64,000 nucleotides of DNA. It comes from Gelidibacter sediminis. GTDB lineage: Bacteria > Bacteroidota > Bacteroidia > Flavobacteriales > Flavobacteriaceae. The notes beneath the pieces are model-generated. The model had not been told where the DNA came from and made no database searches. It saw only the letters and a program-made list of their open reading frames with translations. The position numbers and the translations under genes were made by a program. Where the stretch lies: NCBI RefSeq assembly GCF_004364975.1, contig NZ_SOBW01000008.1:742610-806609 (forward strand), given 5' to 3'. Below are positions 1 to 8,209 of the stretch, in pieces (within the stretch, counting starts at the first letter, position 1; every line of letters begins with the position of its first letter).

Positions 1-290
1 CCATTATAATCAATAAGATAACTCTGAATTCTTCTATTATTATTGGTCATTACCAAATCTTCAGTATCAGATACAATTGCGAGATTAAAAGGTTGGGCAG
101 CTATGGGGTCGGCAGCTGTTACTGTAATTGTTAAGATATCGTTTGGTTTGTAAGTTAATTGTTCAGGTGAAGAGTCAATATAGCCACCGCTCAGTGGTTC
201 ATCTTGAAAATATATAAAGTCTTTTCGAGAAGCACAGGACGACACCATAGTTAAGGCTATTATTAAAATAATTAAAAAACGTATATTCAT
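1..290 (-). CDS. Polysaccharide export lipoprotein, Wza-like (partial)
   Basis: Reading the minus strand from an ATG at 290 gives a lipoprotein signal (hydrophobic stretch, then SSC near residues 19-21) followed by a segment containing YKPNDILTITV and DTEDLVMTNN. This matches the N-terminus of polysaccharide biosynthesis/export outer-membrane lipoproteins, which form the channel for capsule or exopolysaccharide. The gene runs off the window start, so only about 96 residues are visible and the SLBB domains cannot be checked. It lies downstream of the pglF-like and aminotransferase genes on the same strand, 33 bases away, which fits one transcript. The family call rests on the short N-terminus and on context. 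Confidence 0.72.
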   Translation of the reverse strand, partial: MNIRFLIILIIALTMVSSCASRKDFIYFQDEPLSGGYIDSSPEQLTYKPNDILTITVTAADPIAAQPFNLAIVSDTEDLVMTNNNRRIQSYLIDYN

Positions 291-323
291 CTATATTGAT
301 TTTAAGTTAAAATTTTCGAGTAA

Positions 324-2216
324 TTAGTTTTTTTTATCCAAAACCTCATATGTAGAGTTGTTCGATTTATATTCTGGAATTAGTAATTTGAGGGATGATA
401 CAATTACAAGAGGTTGCGTACTGGAATTTAACGTGGTGATATTGTTTATAGCATTTTCTACATGTTCCATATCGATATGTCGTGATTTTGCAATCATGAT
501 TTTTTCATGATACGTTTTTTTCGTGTTTTCACCATCCGCCAATAGTTCTTCATAAATTTTCTCTCCTGGCCTTAATCCAGTAATTTTTATATCAATATCT
601 TCAGGGTAGCGTAAACCAGATAGCATGATCATGTTTGTGGCAAGATTAAATATTTTAATTGGCTCACCCATGTCAAAAACAAATATCTCACCGCCATTAC
701 CCATTGCTGCTGCCTCTAAAACCAACTGGCAAGCTTCTGGAATCGTCATGAAATAGCGTGTAATATCTTTGTGTGTCACTGTAATGGGGCCCCCTTTTTC
801 AATTTGTTTTTTAAATAATGGAATTACGGACCCATTTGACCCCAACACATTACCAAACCTTGTGGTAATGAACTTGGTTTTACCTTTTTCTTTAAGGCAA
901 GTTACGTAAAGCTCTGCCACGCGTTTCGTGGCCCCCATTACATTTGTTGGATTTACTGCCTTATCTGTAGATATAAAGACAAATTTCTCTACACCATGTT
1001 TTACAGAAATATCGGTGACGTTTTTCGTGCCTCCAACATTTACACTAACGGCTTCATAAGGGTTGTTTTCCATTAATGGAACATGCTTATAGGCAGCAGC
1101 GTGAAAAACTATTTTTGGTTTATGCAAATTGAAAACTTGGTCCATCCTAGTCCTATTTCGAACATCCGCAACAATAATTTCAATGTTTTCAAGGCCCTGA
1201 GATTTGAACTCTTGCTGAATATCATATAACGCAGATTCTGAGTTGTCTAAAAGGACCAATTTTTTGTATTTATATATCCCAATTTTTCTACATATTTCAC
1301 TACCTATAGATCCTGCAGCACCTGTAATTAGAATAACTTTATTCTCATATTCATTAACTAGGGTCGGGTTGATAATGGAAATAGGTTCTCTGCCTAGTAA
1401 ATCCTCGATTTTAATATTCTTGATTTGGCCTATACTTAGATCGCCATCAATCCAGTTTTGTATTGGAGGAACAATTTTAACATGAAGACCTAAATCAAAG
1501 AGGTGGCCAGTAATATTAAGTAAGCGTGTTGGATCAATATTTTGAATTGAAACGATAACCTCTTCAAGCTTATTTTTTTCAATCAGTTCTGCAGTTATAT
1601 GTTTAAGGTTATAAACTGGCAGAAGGTCAATCTTTTTTCCTACTTTGCCTTCATTGTCGTCAATAAACCCAGTCACAATATAGCTGTTTTTAGGGTCATT
1701 ACTAATGGCGTCATAGGTAATCATACCGTAATTTCCCGCACCAAAAATTAGCACTTTTTTAGTTGGTACAAAGTCGTTGGTAAGCGTATTATACATTGAT
1801 TTAATGAATAATTTAAAACCTATCAGCAAGAATATGTTAAGTAAAAGGTGTATGTAAATAATAGAGCCGGGAATATCAAAAACTTCATTAAACTCGTATT
1901 TTCTGCTAAAGTATGTGGATATTATTAATAATGTGGCCATAATGTTGGCTCCAATGATGATGTTAATAACATCTTTAAAACCCGTAAAACGAACCACACC
2001 TTTATGAGAACCAACAGCTAAAAAGCTTAAGATGGCCGCAGCCATTACAAAAGGAATTTGGATTAACATGGCGCTAATGTCAAATTCAAATTGAAAATTG
2101 TATCTTATTATATAAGCTAAGAAAAAGGTAAATCCAACAATAATCAAATCAACCAGCAGTACCAACCATTTGGAGGCATATTTTTGTGATATATTATGTA
2201 AAATTTTATAATACAT
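324..2216 (-). CDS. UDP-sugar 4,6-dehydratase, PglF/WbpM/CapD-like membrane enzyme
   Basis: A 630-residue protein with four predicted membrane helices in the first ~140 residues, a CoA-binding-like Rossmann domain (GAGNYG at 159-164) and a second Rossmann domain (TGAAGSIG at 298-305). The active-site segment STDKAVNPTNVMGATKR at 416-432 has Met where short SDR enzymes have Tyr, which is characteristic of the large membrane-bound UDP-GlcNAc 4,6-dehydratases. These make UDP-4-keto-6-deoxy-GlcNAc, the precursor of bacillosamine, QuiNAc and FucNAc sugars. The start codon overlaps the stop of the upstream aminotransferase (TAATG), so the two are translationally coupled and probably act in sequence: ketone formation, then transamination. 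The family is certain; the exact substrate is inferred. Confidence 0.93.
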   Translation of the reverse strand: MYYKILHNISQKYASKWLVLLVDLIIVGFTFFLAYIIRYNFQFEFDISAMLIQIPFVMAAAILSFLAVGSHKGVVRFTGFKDVINIIIGANIMATLLIISTYFSRKYEFNEVFDIPGSIIYIHLLLNIFLLIGFKLFIKSMYNTLTNDFVPTKKVLIFGAGNYGMITYDAISNDPKNSYIVTGFIDDNEGKVGKKIDLLPVYNLKHITAELIEKNKLEEVIVSIQNIDPTRLLNITGHLFDLGLHVKIVPPIQNWIDGDLSIGQIKNIKIEDLLGREPISIINPTLVNEYENKVILITGAAGSIGSEICRKIGIYKYKKLVLLDNSESALYDIQQEFKSQGLENIEIIVADVRNRTRMDQVFNLHKPKIVFHAAAYKHVPLMENNPYEAVSVNVGGTKNVTDISVKHGVEKFVFISTDKAVNPTNVMGATKRVAELYVTCLKEKGKTKFITTRFGNVLGSNGSVIPLFKKQIEKGGPITVTHKDITRYFMTIPEACQLVLEAAAMGNGGEIFVFDMGEPIKIFNLATNMIMLSGLRYPEDIDIKITGLRPGEKIYEELLADGENTKKTYHEKIMIAKSRHIDMEHVENAINNITTLNSSTQPLVIVSSLKLLIPEYKSNNSTYEVLDKKN

Positions 2217-3346
2217 TAATTAAAAAATTGCTTTACAGTTGTAATAACTCTTTTAATTTGCTCTTCCGTCAAATTAGAACCACTTGGGAGGCATAATCCC
2301 CTGTCAAACAAGTCATCAGAAATCCCATTGACATAGCGGGGAGCACTCTTGAAAATTGGTTGTTGATGCATCGGTTTCCATAAGGGGCGAGACTCTATAT
2401 TTTCTTTTTCTAGGGCAGTTCTTAAATGCTCCCGAGTTTTTATAGAATCCAACAGGATACAAGTTAACCATCGGTTTGAAAAATATCCCTCTGGCTCTTG
2501 TAAAAATTTGATAGAATTTATATCATTAAAAGCGGTTTCATATATTTTATAATTTTTTCGTCGTTTGATTACATGATCATCCAAAACAGTCATTTGTCCT
2601 CTGCCAATTCCAGCCAGAATATTAGACATTCGGTAGTTGTATCCAATATTGGAATGCTGATAGTAAGGTGTATCATCTCTGGCTTGTGTTGCCAAAAACA
2701 CTGCTTTATTCTTGTTTTTTTCGGATCTTGACACCAAAGCACCTCCTCCGGAAGTTGTTATAATTTTGTTGCCATTAAAGGATAATATCGAATAGTCTCC
2801 AAAAGCACCACACTTTTGTCCTTCAAATTCACTTCCTAATGCTTCAGCACTATCTTCAATAACGGGGATGCCATATCTTGCACTTAATTCTTTTACTCTT
2901 GAAACGTTGTAAGGCATGCCATATAAATGGACAGCAATAATAGCCTTAGGTTTAACGCCTTTAGTTATTCTATCTTTAATTGCAATTTCTAGTTGAATCG
3001 GACACATATTCCATGTTTCTGATTCACTATCTACAAAAACTGGAGTAGCCCCAAGATACACGATTGGGTTTGCGGATGCCGAAAATGTTTTACTTTGGCA
3101 AATCACTTCATCACCTTGACTGACATTTAATAAAACAAGGGCTAAATGAATAGCAGCAGTTCCAGAACTTAATACGGCCACATGGGAATCAACACCAAGA
3201 TAACCTTGAATATCGTCTTCAAATCCAGTAACATTCGGGCCTAAGGGGGCCACCCAATTTGAGTCGAAAGCGTCTTTTATGTAGGATTGTTCATGACCAC
3301 TCATGTGTGGTGATGATAGCCATATTTTCGGTTTCATAAGTAACAA
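2216..3346 (-). CDS. DegT/DnrJ/EryC1/StrS sugar aminotransferase, PglE-like
   Basis: A 376-residue PLP enzyme of the sugar aminotransferase family. The SSGTAAIHLAL segment near residues 60-70 binds the cofactor phosphate, EDSAEALGSE lies near 164-173, and the Schiff-base lysine is in SFNGNKIITTSGGG (Lys194). Such enzymes transaminate 4-keto sugars made by the dehydratase encoded directly downstream, giving UDP-4-amino-4,6-dideoxy-GlcNAc. The first in-frame start gives MLLMKPKIW; the second Met (at 3337) is an equally good start and fits the family's usual N-terminus better. No PglD-type acetyltransferase is seen in this window, so the fate of the new amino group is open. Confidence 0.92.
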   Translation of the reverse strand: MLLMKPKIWLSSPHMSGHEQSYIKDAFDSNWVAPLGPNVTGFEDDIQGYLGVDSHVAVLSSGTAAIHLALVLLNVSQGDEVICQSKTFSASANPIVYLGATPVFVDSESETWNMCPIQLEIAIKDRITKGVKPKAIIAVHLYGMPYNVSRVKELSARYGIPVIEDSAEALGSEFEGQKCGAFGDYSILSFNGNKIITTSGGGALVSRSEKNKNKAVFLATQARDDTPYYQHSNIGYNYRMSNILAGIGRGQMTVLDDHVIKRRKNYKIYETAFNDINSIKFLQEPEGYFSNRWLTCILLDSIKTREHLRTALEKENIESRPLWKPMHQQPIFKSAPRYVNGISDDLFDRGLCLPSGSNLTEEQIKRVITTVKQFFN

Positions 3347-3704
3347 TAATTTGCAGTTAAGTTAGTATACTATAATATTCCATGTAAATAGTGGGGTCTA
3401 CTATACTTGCCAAAGTACAGTTAAATATGCGGTAATAAGAGATAAAACCCCAATTAAAACGATGAGAAGCAAATATTTACGTTGTTGTTTGTGATGATAA
3501 GTTTTAATGTCCTCAACTTCTAATCAATATATCGGTTGGTTATTTTAAGAACTCACCATAATGTTAGTATATCTTACTTATGTTTAATTTCTGCCTTAGG
3601 TCCCTTGAGTTTCTAGGCATCGTACGTCCCTAATTTTAGCATTCTACCGTACACATTGCGAATAGAACATTATTTTTAATAAATTAGAAGCTTAAATTGG
3701 TTAA
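3347..3704. other. Intergenic region with a start-less small ORF
   Basis: A 358-base gap between the divergent aminotransferase (minus) and ATP-grasp (plus) genes. On the minus strand, 3523 to 3401 is an open stretch of 40 codons whose product reads like a cytosolic charged segment (KTYHHKQQRKY) followed by one membrane helix and a TAG stop. It has no ATG, GTG or TTG in frame after the preceding stop codon at 3526-3524. It may be the relic of a small membrane protein. No convincing promoter or terminator was recognised in the remainder. Confidence 0.4.
3401..3523 (-). pseudogene. Possible remnant of a small membrane protein
   Basis: An open frame of 40 codons on the minus strand with no standard start. 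The N-terminal part is charged and His-rich, the middle is a clean hydrophobic helix of about 20 residues (LLLIVLIGVLSLITAYLTVL), and it ends at a TAG. The amphipathic-then-transmembrane pattern looks like real protein, not chance, but the length is small. It is either a decayed gene that has lost its 5' end or a gene using a non-standard start. No function can be assigned. Confidence 0.3.
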
Positions 3705-4676
3705 ATGAACATTTTAATTACTTCTGCAGGACGCAGGGTTTCTCTTGTAAGATCCTTCCAAAAAGAATTTAAAAATGCGGGTATAGAAGCTAGGGTTTTT
3801 GCTTCTGATTCCAATCCAAATCTTTCAGCAGCATGTCATGTTGCCGATGCTTTTTTAAAAGTCCCTAAATTAAATGAGTCACACTATTTTGATGAATTGA
3901 TTAAACTTTGTAAAATCCATGACATAGGTTTGATTATACCAACCATTGATACAGAATTATTAGCCCTGGCACAGTATAAACCGCATTTGGAGATGCTTGG
4001 GATCAAAGTTGTCATATCGTCTGTAGATTTCATAGAAACATGTAGAGACAAAAGATTAATACACCAATTCTTTAAGGCTCTAAATGTTAACGTAGCAAAG
4101 GAATACGCTAAAGACAACTATAAACTTCCACTTTATATAAAACCAGTTGATGGGAGTAGGAGTGTTGATAATTATATTATTTGTGCTGAGGAAGAGTTGA
4201 CGGATTATCATTTAAATAACCCAAAACTAATGTTCTTGGAATATTTAGATCATAATCAGTATGATGAGTTCACTTGTGATTTATATTATGACAAAGCCCA
4301 TAATTTAAAATGTGTGGTGCCAAGAAAAAGATTAGAGGTAAGAGATGGTGAGGTTTATAAAGCAGTGACTGTCAATAACTATTTGGCCTCTTACGTTAAG
4401 GAAAACTTCAATTATATTAAGGGTGCTGTTGGGTGCTTAACCGCGCAGTTTTTTGTCAATAATATGGATGATAAACAACTCTACGGTATAGAAATTAATC
4501 CGCGATTTGGTGGTGGATATCCATTGTCATATTTGGCTGGAGCCAATTTTTCTAAATGGATTATCGACGAGTATGTATTGGGAGAAACCATTCAGGATAA
4601 TTTTGATGTCTGGGAAAATAATTTATTAATGATTCGATATGATGATGAAATTTTAGTACATGGATATAAAGGTTGA
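3705..4676 (+). CDS. ATP-grasp family ligase of the polysaccharide locus
   Basis: A 323-residue protein with a pre-ATP-grasp Rossmann-like N-terminus (MNILITSAGRRVSLVRSF) and a C-terminal ATP-grasp fold ending in a Mg-binding segment, YGIEINPRFGGGYPLSYLAGAN (Glu and Asn ligands). It resembles the carbamoyl-phosphate-synthase-large-subunit-like ATP-grasp proteins found singly in glycan clusters. ATP-grasp enzymes join a carboxylate to an amine or thiol through an acyl phosphate. Its last 17 bases overlap the following HAD gene, so the two are made together. They are on the strand opposite to the rest of the locus. The substrate is unknown; ligating an acyl or amino-acid group to the 4-amino sugar made next door is an inference. 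Confidence 0.8.
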   Translation: MNILITSAGRRVSLVRSFQKEFKNAGIEARVFASDSNPNLSAACHVADAFLKVPKLNESHYFDELIKLCKIHDIGLIIPTIDTELLALAQYKPHLEMLGIKVVISSVDFIETCRDKRLIHQFFKALNVNVAKEYAKDNYKLPLYIKPVDGSRSVDNYIICAEEELTDYHLNNPKLMFLEYLDHNQYDEFTCDLYYDKAHNLKCVVPRKRLEVRDGEVYKAVTVNNYLASYVKENFNYIKGAVGCLTAQFFVNNMDDKQLYGIEINPRFGGGYPLSYLAGANFSKWIIDEYVLGETIQDNFDVWENNLLMIRYDDEILVHGYKG

Positions 4677-5316
4677 TAGAAACACTGTAGTAGTTTTTGA
4701 TTTAGATGATACACTTTATAATGAATTGGACTTTTTAAAATCAGCGTACAAATCCATTGCGCAGCATTTAGAACCAAAACAATGGAAACCTTTATATTCA
4801 AAGATGTTTTCATTATATCGGTGTAAACTAAATGTCTTTGAATTTCTTTCGAAGATGTATAACATTGACCTGTCTAGCTTAATTGAAATGTATCAACACC
4901 ATCAACCAGATATTCAGGTATTTGATGGTGTCTTGAAGTTGTTTGAAGAGATAAAGAATAAGAAGGGAAGGATTGGTATTGTTACCGATGGGAGAACACT
5001 AACACAACGGGCAAAACTTGAAAGTTTAGGGGTGTTAGAATATATAGATAAAATTATTATTTCTGAGGAGTTTGGGTCTGAAAAACCGAACATCGCAAAT
5101 TTTAAGGCTATCGAATCTTTTTTACCAGCAACATTATACTATTATATTGCAGACAATCTGAAGAAAGATTTTATTGGACCGCATGCACTTGGTTGGCGAA
5201 GTATTGCATTAATAGATAATGGGAAGAATATTCATTATGAGAGCCATATCTATATGGAGAAGCAATCTGAGCCTAACAATTTCATTATTGATTTTAATGA
5301 TATAAAGATCGCATAA
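4660..5316 (+). CDS. HAD-superfamily hydrolase paired with the ATP-grasp gene
   Basis: A 218-residue haloacid dehalogenase-type phosphatase. Motif I is VFDLDDTLY (nucleophile Asp14, acid Asp16), motif II is the TDG in GIVTDGRTLTQRAKLESLG, the motif III lysine is in EEFGSEKPN, and the motif IV region is YIADNLKKDF. All catalytic positions are present. The start lies inside the end of the ATP-grasp gene, implying translational coupling. The next gene (deacetylase) converges on it 17 bases downstream. A phosphosugar or phosphorylated-intermediate phosphatase role is likely, but the substrate cannot be read from sequence. Confidence 0.88.
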   Translation: MDIKVDRNTVVVFDLDDTLYNELDFLKSAYKSIAQHLEPKQWKPLYSKMFSLYRCKLNVFEFLSKMYNIDLSSLIEMYQHHQPDIQVFDGVLKLFEEIKNKKGRIGIVTDGRTLTQRAKLESLGVLEYIDKIIISEEFGSEKPNIANFKAIESFLPATLYYYIADNLKKDFIGPHALGWRSIALIDNGKNIHYESHIYMEKQSEPNNFIIDFNDIKIA

Positions 5317-5333
5317 TATACATGCTCGAATTT

Positions 5334-6320
5334 TTAATTTTTCAGTTTTCTATATTCTTCCCCTAACTTTTGCATCGTTATGCTTTCAAAATTATACTGC
5401 TTTCTTAAAGTTGAATAATGTTCAAGAATTTCTGAAAAATTTTTAAAATTTTCGTTAATATTATTAGCAAAATTATGAGGATGCCACCAGAGGTGATACA
5501 CTTCATTTCGTTTCGCTGCTTTTGTCATTGCGTTTTTTATCCTATTTATTTTCAATGGCTCTAAAAACCCCAATTGTGGAGTGTATGGCCTTAAAAACCT
5601 ACTTGCAGGGATATTAATCAGTTTTGATCTTTTTAAATTATAATCTTCTAATTTAAAACTATTAGATCCTGTAAGATTTAAATAAGAGTCTATCATCCGC
5701 GAAGTTTTGAGAAAATATTCAATCAACTTGAGTTTTCGTGGATTGTTATTAAAATTAAACCAACAATTTCCTCTATACGTTTCGATTCCTAATTCTTCGC
5801 AAATTTTTAAGTAGCTACTATTTACTTGGTTTCTTGGAAACACAATACTTTTTAGAGAAATATCTAAATGGGATGCAATAGCTACTGCAGAGGTGAGGTC
5901 TGCATAAAAATCTGCGTCGGTCTGCCCATTTTCCTGACAATAATAATGTGAGAACGTATGTGTGGCCATTTCGTGCAATGTATCATTCTTGATTTGGCTT
6001 ACTAAATCCTGACCGAAATAAAATTTCTCATCATTTACCGCCATATTTTGTAACAACTTATAGGCGTCAAGACTTGTATTGGAATAGTTGGGTTTTAGAT
6101 TAGGAATGAATTTATAGATTTCAGCTTTACTCTTTGCGAACAATATCCCTACTGTGGCAAAAGTTATACACACATTGTGTTGTCTTGACTGTTCCAAAAA
6201 TTGATTAATGACAATATCAACGTTTGATAATTGAGATTTGCATTCTGAAAGGTGTCTGTTGTCAAAAAAACCCCAATGTTTCTCAAAATCTAGTGATATT
6301 ACAAATTTCCCATTAGTCAT
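5334..6320 (-). CDS. Polysaccharide deacetylase (NodB-like) family protein
   Basis: A 328-residue protein beginning FVISLDFEKHWGFFD, where the Asp/Glu positions match the start of NodB-type deacetylases. It contains the metal-binding HxxxH in THTFSHYYCQE near residues 118-122 and a late WWHPHNF segment matching the closing catalytic motif. These enzymes remove N- or O-acetyl groups from glycans in a divalent-metal-dependent way. There is no signal peptide, so it likely acts on cytoplasmic, lipid-linked or nucleotide-linked sugars. It is the last minus-strand gene of the main glycan operon, 106 bases after the phosphoglycosyltransferase gene. Confidence 0.8.
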   Translation of the reverse strand: MTNGKFVISLDFEKHWGFFDNRHLSECKSQLSNVDIVINQFLEQSRQHNVCITFATVGILFAKSKAEIYKFIPNLKPNYSNTSLDAYKLLQNMAVNDEKFYFGQDLVSQIKNDTLHEMATHTFSHYYCQENGQTDADFYADLTSAVAIASHLDISLKSIVFPRNQVNSSYLKICEELGIETYRGNCWFNFNNNPRKLKLIEYFLKTSRMIDSYLNLTGSNSFKLEDYNLKRSKLINIPASRFLRPYTPQLGFLEPLKINRIKNAMTKAAKRNEVYHLWWHPHNFANNINENFKNFSEILEHYSTLRKQYNFESITMQKLGEEYRKLKN

Positions 6321-6426
6321 TGTATGTTATTATATAAGTGATTAGTTGCAAATTAATTTAAGTTAACTGAGAGTTTCATGATATCTATGCATTAGAATTT
6401 TAACAGATACTTGAATAAAGTGTTAT

Positions 6427-7044
6427 TTACTCTTCAGTGTTATTAGTTCCCTTAAACAAGGCCATATCTACTGATTCCGAGCTGTTGATGTTGCTTTTTT
6501 TAACAACCTTGTATAAGGTGAGCCAAAAGATTTTTAAGTCTAACAGGAATGAAAGATGATCAACATAATAGACATCATATTCAAATTTTTGTTCCCAGGT
6601 AATAGCATTTCGACCATTTATTTGTGCCCATCCGGTAATTCCCGGCATAACTTCATGTCTTCTATTTTGAAATTTATTATAATACTCGACATATTCGGGC
6701 AATAATGGGCGTGGTCCTATTAAACTCATGTCTCCTTTGAGAATGTTTAATAGTTGAGGGATTTCATCTAATGAATACTTCCGACAAATATTTCCTATTA
6801 CAGTAACCCTATCTAGTGCTGGTAACAAATTTCCATATGAATCAGTGTTATCATTCATAGTTTTCAATTTGATTATTCGAAAAAGTTTGCCATTTTTGCC
6901 AGTTCTCAATTGATAAAAAAAAGGTTTTCCACGGTTTATAATACTTAGTATAACAATTAAAATCAATAACAAAGGAGATATTAATACTAGCCCGATTGCA
7001 GCAATAACATAGTCAAATATGGGTTTGAGAATTTTGGAATACAT
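6427..7044 (-). CDS. Initiating phosphoglycosyltransferase, PglC-like
   Basis: A 205-residue monotopic sugar transferase of the bacterial sugar transferase family, of the small PglC size instead of the large WcaJ or WbaP size. It has one N-terminal hydrophobic re-entrant helix (YVIAAIGLVLISPLLLILIV), a KLFRIIKLKTM segment, the catalytic Asp-Glu in YSLDEIPQLLNILKGDMSLIGPRPL, and MPGITGWAQINGRNAI. It transfers a phosphosugar, probably di-N-acetylbacillosamine-like or QuiNAc4N-like, from UDP to undecaprenyl phosphate, starting repeat-unit assembly. Three bases separate it from the upstream glycosyltransferase, which probably adds the second sugar. Confidence 0.93.
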   Translation of the reverse strand: MYSKILKPIFDYVIAAIGLVLISPLLLILIVILSIINRGKPFFYQLRTGKNGKLFRIIKLKTMNDNTDSYGNLLPALDRVTVIGNICRKYSLDEIPQLLNILKGDMSLIGPRPLLPEYVEYYNKFQNRRHEVMPGITGWAQINGRNAITWEQKFEYDVYYVDHLSFLLDLKIFWLTLYKVVKKSNINSSESVDMALFKGTNNTEE

Positions 7045-7047
7045 AAA

Positions 7048-8202
7048 TTAGAATTCTAATGATCTGTACAAGTTTAATAACGAGTCCCAAATAATTTCCT
7101 TCTTATACTTCGCAATTATATTGTCTCTTGCATTTGATGAAAATACAGCTAAATCTGCTGGATTATCGATTAAATATTGCATCGCATTTTGTAATTCTTT
7201 CTTTGATTTAGGAGCAATTATAAGTCCATTATTTTTATGGGATATAATTTCATTACATCCATTGATATCAGTTACGATGCATGCCAATTCCATGGCGCCG
7301 GCTTGCATGACAACATTTGGAAAGCCTTCGCGATAACTTGGAAATACTAAGGCATTAGAGATGGCAAAATAGGGTCGCACGTCAGATTGCCATTCTACAT
7401 AAATAATATTATTATTTTGTTCAATTTCTTTTAACGTTTCAGTATTAAGAGGATCTAAGTTGGATTCAAATATTCCAACTAACAATAGTTTTGTTTTTTT
7501 ATTGGCATTTGAAACTGAGTTAAAAGCGTGTACTAACTCATTAATTCCTTTATCGGCAACTAATCGACCTACATAAATAAACACGAATTCGTCATTAGAA
7601 ATATTTAATTGAGTTTTTAGATTTTCTTGTTGATTGATGTCTATATTGGCCTTATTAAAATATTCGGTATCAATGCCATTAGAGCTTCCATTTCCTATAA
7701 TTTTTAATTTATTATCTGAAGCAAACTTGTTTTTTTTTATAATTTCCTGTAAACCGGTAGAATTTGGTATAATTAAAGTGGCATTGGCATACGTAATTTT
7801 TTCTACCACATTTAAAAGATTGCGTTTCCGGCCAGTGGCCTCTAAAAGCGGTAAACCAGCAACGGTATGCAACCTGTTGGGAACACCGGCCAATCGCGCT
7901 GCAAGCATCCCAAGAGTTCCTGCTTTTGGAGTGTGTGTATGTACTAAAAAAGGTTTTTCTCTTTTTAAATATTTATACAATTGATATGCTGACTTTAAAT
8001 CCTTTAACGGAGAAATGTTGCGCGTCATATTAATTGCATGGGTCCTAATATTTTCTTGATCTTCCAATTTTGAGAGATATGGGTCTTGACTGGAGACTCC
8101 TATAATTTCATAGAATTCACTCATATATTTGAGTTGTCCCTTTAAAAGAGTTAACATGGAACCAGGAATCGTAGTTATTCGAATAATCTTTTTCTTTTCC
8201 AT
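7048..8202 (-). CDS. Glycosyltransferase family 4, PglA-like
   Basis: A 384-residue GT-B enzyme. The N-terminal acceptor domain includes HTHTPKAGTLGMLAARLAGVP, and the C-terminal nucleotide-sugar domain has FIYVGRLVADKGINELVHAF and REGFPNVVMQAGAME. In the last motif the usual second Glu of the EX7E pair is Gln. The HTHTPKAG and VTDINGCNEII signatures resemble PglA-type GalNAc or GlcNAc transferases acting on the PglC product. It sits in a tight row with the pglC-like gene (3 bases) and an asparagine-synthetase homologue (7 bases). The sugar donated is not determinable. Confidence 0.88.
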   Translation of the reverse strand: MEKKKIIRITTIPGSMLTLLKGQLKYMSEFYEIIGVSSQDPYLSKLEDQENIRTHAINMTRNISPLKDLKSAYQLYKYLKREKPFLVHTHTPKAGTLGMLAARLAGVPNRLHTVAGLPLLEATGRKRNLLNVVEKITYANATLIIPNSTGLQEIIKKNKFASDNKLKIIGNGSSNGIDTEYFNKANIDINQQENLKTQLNISNDEFVFIYVGRLVADKGINELVHAFNSVSNANKKTKLLLVGIFESNLDPLNTETLKEIEQNNNIIYVEWQSDVRPYFAISNALVFPSYREGFPNVVMQAGAMELACIVTDINGCNEIISHKNNGLIIAPKSKKELQNAMQYLIDNPADLAVFSSNARDNIIAKYKKEIIWDSLLNLYRSLEF

Positions 8203-8209
8203 TTGGCAG

